Source of the DNA: an uncultured Poribacteria bacterium | GTDB lineage: Bacteria > Poribacteria > WGA-4E > WGA-3G | DNA: 64,000 nucleotides | Reading direction: 5' to 3' | NCBI GenBank assembly: GCA_958295855.1 | Contig: OY282383.1 | Coordinates: forward strand, 5,208,329 to 5,272,328 | Shown: positions 25,154 through 33,327 of the stretch, piece by piece | How the letters are laid out: the number at the start of each line of letters is the position of its first letter | How positions within the stretch are numbered: position 1 is the stretch's first letter | The notes under the pieces: model-generated | Told to the model about the DNA's origin: nothing | The model's database searches: none | The model's input: the letters and a program-made list of their open reading frames with translations, nothing else | Program-made: the position numbers and the translations under genes

Positions 25154-25253
25154 TAAGATACCTGGTCCATTTAAAAACGCGAAACCGCGCTAATCCGCCA
25201 GTTCCTCCTTAATATTCAAAGTGCTTTTGACACTTTCAAATCGGTTACTTAAT

Positions 25254-25282
25254 AGTATATCACAATCCACATAGAAAATCAA
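25254..25282 (-). promoter_or_regulatory. Promoter of rpsA
   Basis: Minus strand TTGATT, 17 bp, TATACT, about 100 nt before the rpsA start. A stem AAAGTG/CACTTT (25218-25236) follows in the leader. Confidence 0.7.
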
Positions 25283-25406
25283 CAGGAATCTTTCGTTTAT
25301 TCAAAACATTTCGTTTCTCGGCACGTGCCAGTTTTTGGAGAAACTGTCCGGGCATAGGATTTCTGGTGAGTTTCCCGCGAGAAAAATCAGCACTGAAGAT
25401 TTTTGT

Positions 25407-25435
25407 TTGACTTTTTTAGCAATTTAAGATAAAAT
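25407..25435 (+). promoter_or_regulatory. Promoter of the STAS gene
   Basis: TTGACT, 17 bp, TAAAAT, about 55 nt before the start codon at 25491; divergent from the rpsA promoter. Confidence 0.7.
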
Positions 25436-25490
25436 TCTTAATAATTCACCCTCAATCATGACGTATTTTAATCTAGGAAAGGTGATTTTT

Positions 25491-25835
25491 ATGGATTCAG
25501 CGAAATTAATGAGCATCCGGGAAGATTCCGGTGTTAAAATTATTGAGATAAAGACAGACTTAAGTAGTTACGCAGCATCCGATTTACGAAAGGTACTTGA
25601 GGGGCTCTTAGCAGAGAAAATAGATAAAGTTGTCGTGAATCTCAGTCAGGTTAGTCATATCAACAGTACCGCTGTAGGTGCGCTGGTAGGTGTTGCGAAA
25701 CGCCTGCGCCAAAACGGCGGGGATCTAAAAATTTGCGCGCTCGCGGACAACTTGACGCGCACCTTTAATCTGATAGGTGCTTCGAGTGTTGTCGAAATCT
25801 ATGAATCTGAAAAGAGTGCCCTTGCCGCATTTTAA
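25491..25835 (+). CDS. STAS-domain anti-sigma factor antagonist
   Basis: 114 aa, a single STAS domain of the SpoIIAA/RsbV type. The start is the ATG behind GGAAAGGTG. The core is VVVNLSQVSHINSTAVGALV, where the Ser-Thr pair occupies the site that is phosphorylated in RsbV/SpoIIAA (the usual D-S-S-G-L-G is replaced by N-S-T-A-V-G). In partner switching the unphosphorylated antagonist binds the RsbW-type kinase and frees its target. The next gene, 40 nt downstream, encodes that kinase, and a PP2C phosphatase lies opposite. The pair probably forms an operon. Confidence 0.88.
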   Translation: MDSAKLMSIREDSGVKIIEIKTDLSSYAASDLRKVLEGLLAEKIDKVVVNLSQVSHINSTAVGALVGVAKRLRQNGGDLKICALADNLTRTFNLIGASSVVEIYESEKSALAAF

Positions 25836-25875
25836 TCGGTACTTTTCACAACGAAAACAGAGCAGATTTTCGAAC

Positions 25876-26313
25876 ATGGAGAAAGCATATATTGAGCTCA
25901 AGATTCCGAGCACCGTTTTTTATATCGAACCCGTTCGTGCATTTATCGGGAATTTGACGCAAAGCCTCGGATTCTCCAGAAAACGTGTGGCGGATATCCA
26001 ACTCGTGCTTGATGAAATCTGTAGCAACGCCATAAATCACGGCTCAGCTAATGCCACGGTGGGTATTAAATTGCAAATTTGTATAGACTCCGAGGCACTT
26101 GAGATTTTAGTCAGGGATACCGGACGTGGCGATACGCGGGAACACAATTGGTTAGCCCTTGAGCGGCTCTCGGAAATTGAGGCGAAGCGGGCACCGAGCA
26201 ATGAACGCGGGCATGGCATTTTCATCGTCCGCTCGCTCGCGGATGCCCACGAAATGGCATCTAATGAGGCTGGCGGCACCGATGTCCGCGTCATTTTTCA
26301 TCGGGAAAATTAG
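25876..26313 (+). CDS. RsbW-like anti-sigma factor / serine kinase (HATPase_c)
   Basis: 145 aa GHKL ATPase of the anti-sigma class. ATG 25876 (M-E-K-A-Y-I-E-L) is chosen because the domain begins there; the frame upstream overlaps the STAS gene. The ribosome site is weak, fitting translational coupling. N box: L-V-L-D-E-I-C-S-N-A-I-N-H-G. G1: V-R-D-T-G-R-G-D. G2: ERGHGIFIVRSLAD. It lacks the His-phosphorylation domain of sensor kinases. It should bind a sigma factor or other target and phosphorylate the upstream STAS protein; no sigma gene adjoins it. Confidence 0.86.
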   Translation: MEKAYIELKIPSTVFYIEPVRAFIGNLTQSLGFSRKRVADIQLVLDEICSNAINHGSANATVGIKLQICIDSEALEILVRDTGRGDTREHNWLALERLSEIEAKRAPSNERGHGIFIVRSLADAHEMASNEAGGTDVRVIFHREN

Positions 26314-26382
26314 GCTGGGAAGCCACTGCGGGCGAAGAGACACCTACCAAAGCTAACGCTTGCCGCGTTGTCATGTCTCTGG

Positions 26383-27555
26383 TTAGTCTTGCCTGACAAC
26401 CTCAACAGCGAGGAGCGTCACATCATCATCTTTCGGAGATGTATCCGTGAAGGTATCAATAGCAGCGGATACACTCTCGATGAGTCCGCCAGCGGATTGT
26501 TCAGAACAAGTGCTTACCAGCTTCTGGAGCCGTTCCACTGTAAACTCTTCACCTTGCGGATTTTTGGCTTCATAAACACCGTCGGTATAGAGAAACAGTC
26601 GACTGAACCGGTCGAAGGGATAATGGGTGGTTTCATAAACGGATTCCCGCCAAATGCCTAATCCGTTTCCGGTTTTCTTATTGCCAATTACCTGGTAGGC
26701 CTGCTGATGTCCGTTGCACAAAAACGGGAATGAATGCCCTGCATTCGCACATACAAGCTGCCCCTTCGCGGTATCGATGATACCACAAAATGCGGTTGCA
26801 AACATAAACAGCCGGGAACTAATCATATCGTTGAACCGGGTGTTTAGGATTTCAAGGAGGTATCCTGGGTTGTCCGAGACTAATTGCTGGAATTCAGTTA
26901 AAATCGTTTTAATAAAAACTGTAACGAAAGCGGCGGAGACACCGTGTCCCATCACATCGGAGATAAAAACGCCGAGGCGGTTCTCCTCAATTTCCCAGAC
27001 ATCAAAAAAATCGCCTCCGACAGCCATCTCCGGGCAACAGTGTGAAGCGATGCGGAACCCCGATAACTCCTGAACACCATTCTGAGGCAGCAGAATTTCC
27101 TGAATGCTGCGTGCCATTTGGAGTTCTTCTTCCAAACGGGCGTTGTGATTTTCAAGTGTATCGTGATACCGCTTGATACGTAAAAGGGATCGGACTCGTG
27201 CGAGTACCTCTAGGCTATTAAAAGGCTTCTCAATAAAATCATCGGCACCGGTTTCAATCGCCTTAATTCGATTTTCGCGCGTATCGCGCAGGGCTGTTAT
27301 CATCACAATGGGGATAAATTCAGTGGTTTTATTCGCGCGAAGCCGCTCAACAACCTCAAAACCATCCATCTTTGGCATGTTAATATCCAACAAGATGAGG
27401 TCGGGCATCTCCTTTTCGACAGTTTCAAGTGCCTCCAGCCCATTGGTGGCGGTGCAAACTGTGTACCCTCGAGCATTGAGGTGAATCTGAAGAATTTTCA
27501 CATTCCTCGGTTCATCATCAACAACAAGAATTTTCGCTGGTTCTTCTGGGTTCAT
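26383..27555 (-). CDS. Response regulator with PP2C (SpoIIE/RsbU-type) phosphatase output
   Basis: 390 aa. Receiver domain at residues 8-125 with phospho-acceptor Asp57 (L-I-L-L-D-I-N-M-P), acidic pair D-D-E at 13-15 and K-P switch at E-K-P-F. A coiled linker (about 130-160, H-N-A-R-L-E-E-E-L-Q-M-A-R-S-I-Q) leads to a PPM phosphatase domain (about 165-388) with metal motifs V-G-G-D-F-F-D-V and V-F-I-S-D-V-M-G-H-G-V and the late K-D-D-D-V-T-L-L-A. Likely role: dephosphorylate a STAS antagonist when the receiver is phosphorylated, linking the adjacent histidine kinase to the STAS/RsbW switch. It overlaps the upstream receiver gene by ATGA. Confidence 0.92.
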   Translation of the reverse strand: MNPEEPAKILVVDDEPRNVKILQIHLNARGYTVCTATNGLEALETVEKEMPDLILLDINMPKMDGFEVVERLRANKTTEFIPIVMITALRDTRENRIKAIETGADDFIEKPFNSLEVLARVRSLLRIKRYHDTLENHNARLEEELQMARSIQEILLPQNGVQELSGFRIASHCCPEMAVGGDFFDVWEIEENRLGVFISDVMGHGVSAAFVTVFIKTILTEFQQLVSDNPGYLLEILNTRFNDMISSRLFMFATAFCGIIDTAKGQLVCANAGHSFPFLCNGHQQAYQVIGNKKTGNGLGIWRESVYETTHYPFDRFSRLFLYTDGVYEAKNPQGEEFTVERLQKLVSTCSEQSAGGLIESVSAAIDTFTDTSPKDDDVTLLAVEVVRQD

Positions 27556-27971
27556 TTCGAGTTTCCTTTGAGGTGGGCTTCTACACGTTCCACAAGTACC
27601 CGGATGTCAATCGGCTTGCTGAGATAATCATCACATCCGGATTTGAGGATGCGTTCCTTGTCGCCAGACATCGCTGCGGCAGTTAGCGCGATAATCGGGA
27701 TATCCACCCACTTCAGATTCGCTTTTATCTGCCGAGCCAAATCCTCGCCACTTTGCCCCGGTAAAGCGATATCCATGAGAATCAGCCGAGGCACCCCGGT
27801 TTCTAAACTTGCAAGTGCTTCCACAGCATCCGTGGCTTCGACGACCGTGTAGCCTTTCGATTGTAGCACAATCCGCACAACTTTGCGGTTCAACTCCTGG
27901 TCTTCAATTAGCAATATATGCTTCGGTGCCTCTGTCCGACTTAAGCCCGGCAGTGCGTTTGCAGTTTTCAC
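27552..27971 (-). CDS. Single-domain response regulator
   Basis: 139 aa, a receiver domain only (CheY-like, DivK-like). Phospho-acceptor Asp67 in L-I-L-M-D-I-A-L-P-G, acidic pocket I-E-D at 22-24, Thr in A-L-T-A-A-A and Lys in S-K-P-I-D. The start is GTG with GAGGA a few bases upstream. Its stop overlaps the start of the PP2C regulator gene (ATGA), so the two are translationally coupled. It probably relays or sinks phosphate from the four-PAS kinase upstream. Confidence 0.9.
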   Translation of the reverse strand: MKTANALPGLSRTEAPKHILLIEDQELNRKVVRIVLQSKGYTVVEATDAVEALASLETGVPRLILMDIALPGQSGEDLARQIKANLKWVDIPIIALTAAAMSGDKERILKSGCDDYLSKPIDIRVLVERVEAHLKGNSK

Positions 27972-28072
27972 GTGTTGTCCTCAATTCAAGCGAGCCGTTT
28001 GATTCCTATTTGCTAGATTTGTGAGAAAATTCAATAGCCATTGGCAGTCCTGAGGCTTCGTGCCGGAGTGAG

Positions 28073-30373
28073 TTACCTGTTTTCATCACCGGCTTCAGGC
28101 TGTAATTGCTGTAGCGGAATGCTAAAACTGAAATTACTTCCCTTCCCTTCCTGGCTCTTAACGCCGATTTTCCCGCCATGTAACTCAACTAGCCTATGCG
28201 TCAATGCCAAACCTAAGCCTGTTCCGCCATACCGCCTCGATTTTGAAGTATCAATCTGTGTGAAGGGGGCGAATAGTTTTGCCTGATCTGCTTCCGCGAT
28301 GCCTATACCTGTATCGATGACCTCGGCGCGCAGTTCTGACTGCGTCACCTCTAACTGTGTCGTGATCTTGCCGCTATCCGGGGTGAACTTCACAGCATTG
28401 GAGAGCAAATTGTACAAGATCTGCTTAAATTTCACCCGGTCCGCTTCAATCATGCCGTTCTGATTATAGGTTAAGGTTAGATTCAAATTCTTTTTTCCAG
28501 CCAGCGCATTGACAATGGCGCTCACTTCCTCGACAGCTTCAACAATAGCGAACGTCTCTAACTGTAGCACCATTTTTCCGGCTTCGATTTTCGAAAGGTC
28601 GAGGATATCGTTAATCATATCAAGCAGATGTTCACCACTCGCTCGAATGTCGTTGACACACTCTTTTTGTTCGTTGTTGATAGTACCGACAAGCTCATCT
28701 CTGAGAATTTCGGAGAATCCAATGATTGCATTCAAGGGTGTGCGGAGTTCATGGCTCATGTTGGCGAGGAAATCGCTTTTCGCGCGGCTTGCATATTCAG
28801 CCGTCTCCTTGGCAATTCGCATCGCTTGTTGCGCTTTGATGCGTTCAGTAATATTAAGTGCCATGCTAATAACGAGGTGTCCTTTACCTGGAAGCACCCC
28901 CAGGAGAGAGGAGCTGAATTCCCATATCTGCTTTTTGCCAGTTTTGGTAAAAATTTCATACTCGCCCTCGGCTACGCGTTCCGTGGAGTTATACAGTTGT
29001 GTGAGATGTGCCTGAATTTCCGCCGTTTTCTGTGGGGTTGCCTGCTCCAACCATTTTGAAACCGTCGGCATATCCTCAAGCATATAGCCGGTTAATTCTG
29101 TCCAGGCGCGACTGATTAGAACAACCTCCCCATCTTCTGCATGAATCATAATCGGGAGCGGTGCGTTAAGCACGGCGCGGCGCAAACGTTCTTCACTGTG
29201 CTGCAATTCAATTTCCGCTTGCTTGCGCTGCGTGATATCCGTCGATGTCATCACAAACCCGACAAGTTGTCCATCCTGTTTAATAGGCCCTAAGCAAGAG
29301 GCATACCAATTGCCACTCATTCGCCCCTGAACTTCATAGGTGGTAACCTCCCCGGTCTCAATGACTCTGGCACATGCTTTTTTAAACCGATCATGATGTT
29401 CAGCAGTCAAAAAATCAAAAAGGCTTTTTCCGATGACATCCTCAGGTGTCAACCCAACGCTGGGCGGGATTCTGTTGAGAAACTCTATCTGATAGGATAG
29501 GTTCACGGTTGCAATCATATCCGGTGCGCTCTGAACAAGAGAGCGCCATTTCGCTTCAGACTCGCGTAGGGCTTGCTCGGCGCGATAGTAACCAGTGATG
29601 TCTCGTGAAATGCCGCACGTTCCTCTAATACGCCCCCCTCTATCTCGGATGGGGACTTTAGTCGTCGAGACCCAGGTATCTTGTCCGTCGGGCCATGTCT
29701 CTTTTTCTTGTTTGCCTTCAATCGGTTTTCCGGATTCAATAACGCTGCGTTCGTCCCTGTATGCCTGTTGTGCGTGTTCTCGCGTAAAGAAATCAAAATC
29801 GGTTTTGCGTGCTGCATCCGCCGGATTTTTTAAACCGAATTTATTTGCCAAAGAACGGTTGATTCGAATAAATTGGCTCTCCGTATCCTTAAAGTAGATC
29901 TGGTCTGTGGTATTTTCCATGAGCGTATGCAGCAGATCACCTTCTTGTGTATGTTTTGCCGCCAATTGCTGAAAGCGGGTTTCACTTTCTCTCAGCCTTA
30001 CTTCCAACTGCCGCTGTCGGGTAATATCCTTTGCAATAACATAACAGAGTGGCTTCGCTGAAGGCTTTGTGACGCTCCAGCTCAGCCACTTGTAGGCCGC
30101 ATCTTTGCACAGATATCGGTTTTCAAAGGCAACAATTTCACATTCGCCCGTTTTCAGTTTCTCAATTTGGGTCAGTGCCTCCTGCCGGTCGTCAGGGTGT
30201 ACAAGTGCATGCCACTGCTGATTCTGGAGTTCCAAGCAGGTGAATCCGAGGGCATTTTCCCATGCTGGATTGAGGGGAACAAAGTCGCCATCAAAACTGA
30301 TACACCCGAACATCTCCGCGGAAAGCTGCAAAAAACAGCGAGTCTCCATGGTTTCATCCGCAAAAGGCTTCAT
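28073..30373 (-). CDS. Hybrid-free sensor histidine kinase with four PAS domains
   Basis: 766 aa, apparently soluble (no membrane segment seen). Four PAS/PAC modules cover about residues 8-120, 135-260, 270-390 and 395-510; several end with the D-I-T-x-R/D-I-T-G PAC signature. The HisKA domain has the phospho-acceptor His in FLANMSHELRTPLNAIIGFSE (near 541). The HATPase has N-L-L-S-N-A-V-K-F, D-T-G-I-G-I and GGTGLGLALTHRLVELHGG. GGAGGG precedes the ATG. It lies between the Usp gene and the two response regulators on one strand, the likely cognate group. The PAS ligands are unknown. Confidence 0.93.
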   Translation of the reverse strand: MKPFADETMETRCFLQLSAEMFGCISFDGDFVPLNPAWENALGFTCLELQNQQWHALVHPDDRQEALTQIEKLKTGECEIVAFENRYLCKDAAYKWLSWSVTKPSAKPLCYVIAKDITRQRQLEVRLRESETRFQQLAAKHTQEGDLLHTLMENTTDQIYFKDTESQFIRINRSLANKFGLKNPADAARKTDFDFFTREHAQQAYRDERSVIESGKPIEGKQEKETWPDGQDTWVSTTKVPIRDRGGRIRGTCGISRDITGYYRAEQALRESEAKWRSLVQSAPDMIATVNLSYQIEFLNRIPPSVGLTPEDVIGKSLFDFLTAEHHDRFKKACARVIETGEVTTYEVQGRMSGNWYASCLGPIKQDGQLVGFVMTSTDITQRKQAEIELQHSEERLRRAVLNAPLPIMIHAEDGEVVLISRAWTELTGYMLEDMPTVSKWLEQATPQKTAEIQAHLTQLYNSTERVAEGEYEIFTKTGKKQIWEFSSSLLGVLPGKGHLVISMALNITERIKAQQAMRIAKETAEYASRAKSDFLANMSHELRTPLNAIIGFSEILRDELVGTINNEQKECVNDIRASGEHLLDMINDILDLSKIEAGKMVLQLETFAIVEAVEEVSAIVNALAGKKNLNLTLTYNQNGMIEADRVKFKQILYNLLSNAVKFTPDSGKITTQLEVTQSELRAEVIDTGIGIAEADQAKLFAPFTQIDTSKSRRYGGTGLGLALTHRLVELHGGKIGVKSQEGKGSNFSFSIPLQQLQPEAGDENR

Positions 30374-30397
30374 GTTTTCCCTCCAAGCGCGGGCATT

Positions 30398-31159
30398 CTA
30401 CTTAGTTACCAAAACGGCTCGGTTTGCCAGTTTGACAACAGTCTGCGTAGTACTTTGGAAAACGAGTTCATACAATCTGCTGTGATGACTTGCGCTCAAG
30501 GCGATTAAATCACAATCGTGCGCTTCTGCATTTTCTAAGATATTCGTTACCGTAAATCCGCGGGCAGTCAGAAAATCGGCGGTAACATCATAGTATTTCA
30601 AATAGGCTTCCATCTGTTGCTTTATCTCTGTTGCTTCAGGTTTCGTGCTTGAAAGGGCAAGCCCCAAAATTCCTGCCTTTGTTAATTCGCTAATTTCAGC
30701 GACGAGCGCTAACACATGGTCCGAATAGATATCACCATGATGGACAGCTAAAATTTTTTGCAAAAGCGTGCATTGTTCATGCACCACAATAATAGGTTTG
30801 GTAATATGCAGCAGCACATCGTCAATTTGATTCTGAATCAACTTGAGCCCGCGCATTCTTATATCTTCAGGAAGCCCAACCACGACTAAGTCAGCGGAAT
30901 GTGCTTTTTGGCAAATCATCTGTCGTGGGTTTCCGGCCACAGCTTCGATATGGTAATCCAAAAAATCATAGAGTGAGCATTCTGCCTCCGTTCGACGCAA
31001 GACAGTTTCTGCGACTGCTGCATTGCCGCCATGGTTGCTGTCTTGAAAAAAAACACACGATAAATGAGTGCCTAAAAGGACAGCCAATTGTCCGGCGTAC
31101 TCAAAGGCATTTTTTTCGTAATCCGTATCGCCGATAGAAACGAGGATATTTTTTATCAT
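30398..31159 (-). CDS. Tandem universal stress protein (UspA family)
   Basis: 253 aa with two Usp-like halves: residues 1-125 (I-K-N-I-L-V-S-I-G-D ... A-D-L-V-V-V-G-L-P ... K-P-I-I-V-V-H) and 128-253 (Q-K-I-L-A-V-H-H-G-D ... C-D-L-I-A-L-S-A-S-H ... R-A-V-L-V-T-K). The start M-I-K-N-I-L-V is preferred, with AAAGGG 8 nt upstream. The first half lacks a full ATP-binding G-2x-G-9x-G motif. It lies 24 nt ahead of the histidine kinase gene and is the first intact gene of that run. A role in stress signalling is inferred from context. Confidence 0.85.
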   Translation of the reverse strand: MIKNILVSIGDTDYEKNAFEYAGQLAVLLGTHLSCVFFQDSNHGGNAAVAETVLRRTEAECSLYDFLDYHIEAVAGNPRQMICQKAHSADLVVVGLPEDIRMRGLKLIQNQIDDVLLHITKPIIVVHEQCTLLQKILAVHHGDIYSDHVLALVAEISELTKAGILGLALSSTKPEATEIKQQMEAYLKYYDVTADFLTARGFTVTNILENAEAHDCDLIALSASHHSRLYELVFQSTTQTVVKLANRAVLVTK

Positions 31160-31192
31160 TGGACATTCCCTTTCCGACAATTATCCGGAAGC

Positions 31193-31945
31193 TTACTGCG
31201 CGCGCCTCAACAAAGCGGCAACAGCATCATCTTCACTCTCAAAGTTTTTAAAAACGGTGATTAATCTCGCCATGACAATCAACAAAGAAGCAAGAGAATC
31301 CCAAGCATTGATGCTTGGCTGCCTTTAGGAAACCGACTACCAAAGCGTCAGTTGCACAGGGGCTGCCTGCTTCACCTCCATAGTTTTCGCCGCAGTGAGG
31401 GTATTCACCCCGCTTTGCGGGGTTGTTACCCTTTCCTGCGGTGGTTTCCAATGTCTGAAGTTCAGGCGTGTTAGACTCTTGCAATCCGATGCGACTCTGA
31501 CTTCACCGTGAAGCCTTCCTTCTTGCTACCCGCATCCACACCAACGGCGATGTCCTATTTATAGCGGGCAGAAGGTTCGCGGTTGAGGCGGATGCAGAAT
31601 ATGCCGTTATCCGCATTCAACGTTCACTGCCTACCTGCGTAGGGCTTACACGAGCTCCAGAGGCGTTTTGCGTCTCCTGCCTGCTACGGGCGACAAGTTT
31701 TTATGTAGGACACAGGTTGATAGCCGCGTTGACATCTCTGTCGCACGTGAAACCACATTCATCCACGCGGGTGAATATTGGAATAGACTTTCATCAAGGC
31801 TCCAAGCCCGGAGCTATCCATCCTCATCACCTTTTTTAAAGTCAAACACAAGTTTTGGCGGCGATGGGAGCACCGCAAGCGCTTCTTCCACAGTCTCCCT
31901 TACCGCTTTAACACCTGGGGCCATAATGCTAACAGCCCTTTTGGC
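31193..31945 (-). pseudogene. STAS-domain gene broken by a frameshift and an IS200/IS605-type remnant
   Basis: Minus-strand pieces of a second STAS antagonist. 31781-31945 encodes a segment including SIMAPGVKAVRETVEEALAV, then F-D-F-K-K; after a shift at an A6 run it continues V-M-R-M-D-S-S-G-L-G-A-L-M-K-V-Y-S-N-I. 31193-31270 encodes the matching C-terminus A-R-L-I-T-V-F-K-N-F-E-S-E-D-D-A-V-A-A-L and a stop. Both pieces align with the intact STAS protein next door (I-M-G-T-A-V..., M-D-S-S-G-L-G, R-L-V-S-V-F-E-H-Y). Between them lies the element remnant. The first 25 or so residues are missing, so it looks like a degraded tandem duplicate. Confidence 0.8.
31272..31779 (-). mobile_element. tnpB: IS200/IS605-type element remnant: 3' end of tnpB and right-end hairpin
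   Basis: 31701-31779 (minus) encodes R-V-D-E-C-G-F-T-C-D-R-D-V-N-A-A-I-N-L followed by a stop; this is the zinc-ribbon and RuvC C-terminal signature of TnpB (C-x-x-C ... D-R-D-x-N-A-A). About 400 bp of 3' sequence follow, ending near a palindrome CCAAGCAT/ATGCTTGG (31301-31318), the type of subterminal hairpin found at right ends of IS200/IS605 elements. The tnpA gene, the left end and most of tnpB are missing, so the element is dead. Confidence 0.75.
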
Positions 31946-31956
31946 GAGAAGTAAAC

Positions 31957-32304
31957 TCAACTTTCGCTCGATAATTCCGAAACAGCAGCATCCTCCGTGT
32001 CGTAATGTTCAAATACACTGACAAGCCGGCTCCGGACAATCAAATTCTTGATGTTTTTTCCGACATGGATGACACCAATTCTGCCACCCTGTCGCGTCGC
32101 AGCAACATGGGCCCCCATGAGCGTGCCGAGGCCTGAACTGTCCATCATAGTCACCTTGCTAAAATCAATTAGCATCCGTGGCGCATCGGAAGCATCTATC
32201 TGGGCAGTAATAACCTCTCTTAAATCCGATACCGCCGTTCCCATTATTTTGCCGCTCGGTTCTAAAATTGCAACGCCGTCTCTTTGACGAATTGTAGTTG
32301 CCAT
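31957..32304 (-). CDS. STAS-domain anti-sigma factor antagonist
   Basis: 115 aa, a single STAS domain with the canonical phospho-site M-M-D-S-S-G-L-G-T-L. Closer to SpoIIAA/RsbV than the copy at 25491. AAGGGAGAAG lies just before the ATG and a near-consensus promoter lies 60-85 nt upstream. It is the likely substrate of an RsbW-type kinase and of the PP2C regulator in this block. A broken duplicate lies immediately downstream. Confidence 0.92.
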   Translation of the reverse strand: MATTIRQRDGVAILEPSGKIMGTAVSDLREVITAQIDASDAPRMLIDFSKVTMMDSSGLGTLMGAHVAATRQGGRIGVIHVGKNIKNLIVRSRLVSVFEHYDTEDAAVSELSSES

Positions 32305-32360
32305 GAATCTTCTCCCTTTTCATTTGCTAGAAAACTGAAAATACCAATCCACCTCTTTTA

Positions 32361-32389
32361 ATTTTACACTAATTTAAACTATTTGTCAA
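32361..32389 (-). promoter_or_regulatory. Promoter of the STAS gene at 31957-32304
   Basis: Minus strand TTGACA, 17 bp, TAAAAT. Confidence 0.75.
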
Positions 32390-32473
32390 CCTTCATTTCG
32401 TTGTTTTTAGCCGCATTTCGTTTATTGCACCCACGGCAGAACGGAACGCCTCTGAACGCGGATCAGATTTCGC

Positions 32474-32502
32474 TTGTTTTTATCGCGAAAATTGCGTATA
32501 AT
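32474..32502 (+). promoter_or_regulatory. Promoter of radC
   Basis: TTGTTT, 17 bp, TATAAT, 36 nt before the radC start. Confidence 0.7.
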
Positions 32503-32537
32503 GCTAGCGGATTTTTTTATTACCAGAAAGGAAAGCA

Positions 32538-33283
32538 ATGTACAACCTGAACACTGTGCGAATTAAGGACCTGCCTAAACATGAACGTCCGCGCGAGAGG
32601 CTGCAAAAATACGGCCCAGAAAACTTGAGAGACTCTGACCTCCTGGCTATCATTCTTAAAACCGGATTCCAAGGGACTACCGCTGTCCAACTGGGAGAGC
32701 AGATTCTCATGGCGTTCGAAGGGGATTTGAAGCGGATGGCGGACAGCCGCCCGAAACAGTTTGAGAAGATTAAAGGCGTGGGCGAAGCGAAGGCAGCAGA
32801 AATCGTCGCTGTGTTTGAACTTGGAAAGCGATTGGCACGCTTCCACGCCGACCGGGACAAGATTACCTCGCCAACGGATGTGGCAGACCTGATGATGTCC
32901 AAGATGCGATACCTACAAAAGGAAATCGTGTGTGTGTTATGCCTTGACACTAAAGGCGGCGTAACAACTAAAGGTGTCACGGGCAATATAGATGGCGGTT
33001 TGACGTGGGGAAAAAACTTTCAGAAGCAACGGTTTTCGAAGGGACGCTAAATGCCAGCGTTTTCCACCCGCGCGAAATTTTCCGATTCGCCATTGAGGAA
33101 TCGGCAAATTCAATTGTCCTCGTTCATAATCATCCATCCGGCGATCCACAACCTAGCCAAGAGGACATTCGGGCAACAAAACAACTGATCGAAGCCGGGA
33201 ACCACATTGGCATTAAGGTTTTGGATCACGTCATTATCGGGGACGGTATCTTTGTCAGTCTGAAGGAAGAAGGCTTTATCTAG
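32538..33283 (+). pseudogene. radC: RadC-family JAB-domain protein interrupted by one frameshift
   Basis: Together the two frames give a standard RadC of about 248 aa. The first (32538 to about 33019) carries the helix-hairpin-helix part (K-I-K-G-V-G-E-A-K-A-A-E-I) and the start of the JAB domain (C-L-D-T-K-G-G). The second resumes at L-S-E-A-T-V-F-E-G-T-L-N and contains the metalloprotease-like motif V-H-N-H-P-S-G-D-P-Q-P-S-Q-E-D. The switch falls on an A6 run near 33010-33015; one extra A would restore the frame exactly. All motifs are intact, so this could be recent inactivation, slippage or a sequencing error. The ribosome site AAAGGAAAG and a promoter are present. Confidence 0.85.
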
Positions 33284-33327
33284 GTGTGGACATGAACCGC
33301 GCGCTCAACCCGTTGCGGTTTCCAAAC

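Noticed and set aside
31248..31484. 79-codon minus-strand frame downstream of the tnpB end
   Set aside because: It lies in the 3' non-coding part of the IS remnant and includes the right-end palindrome; not a separate gene.
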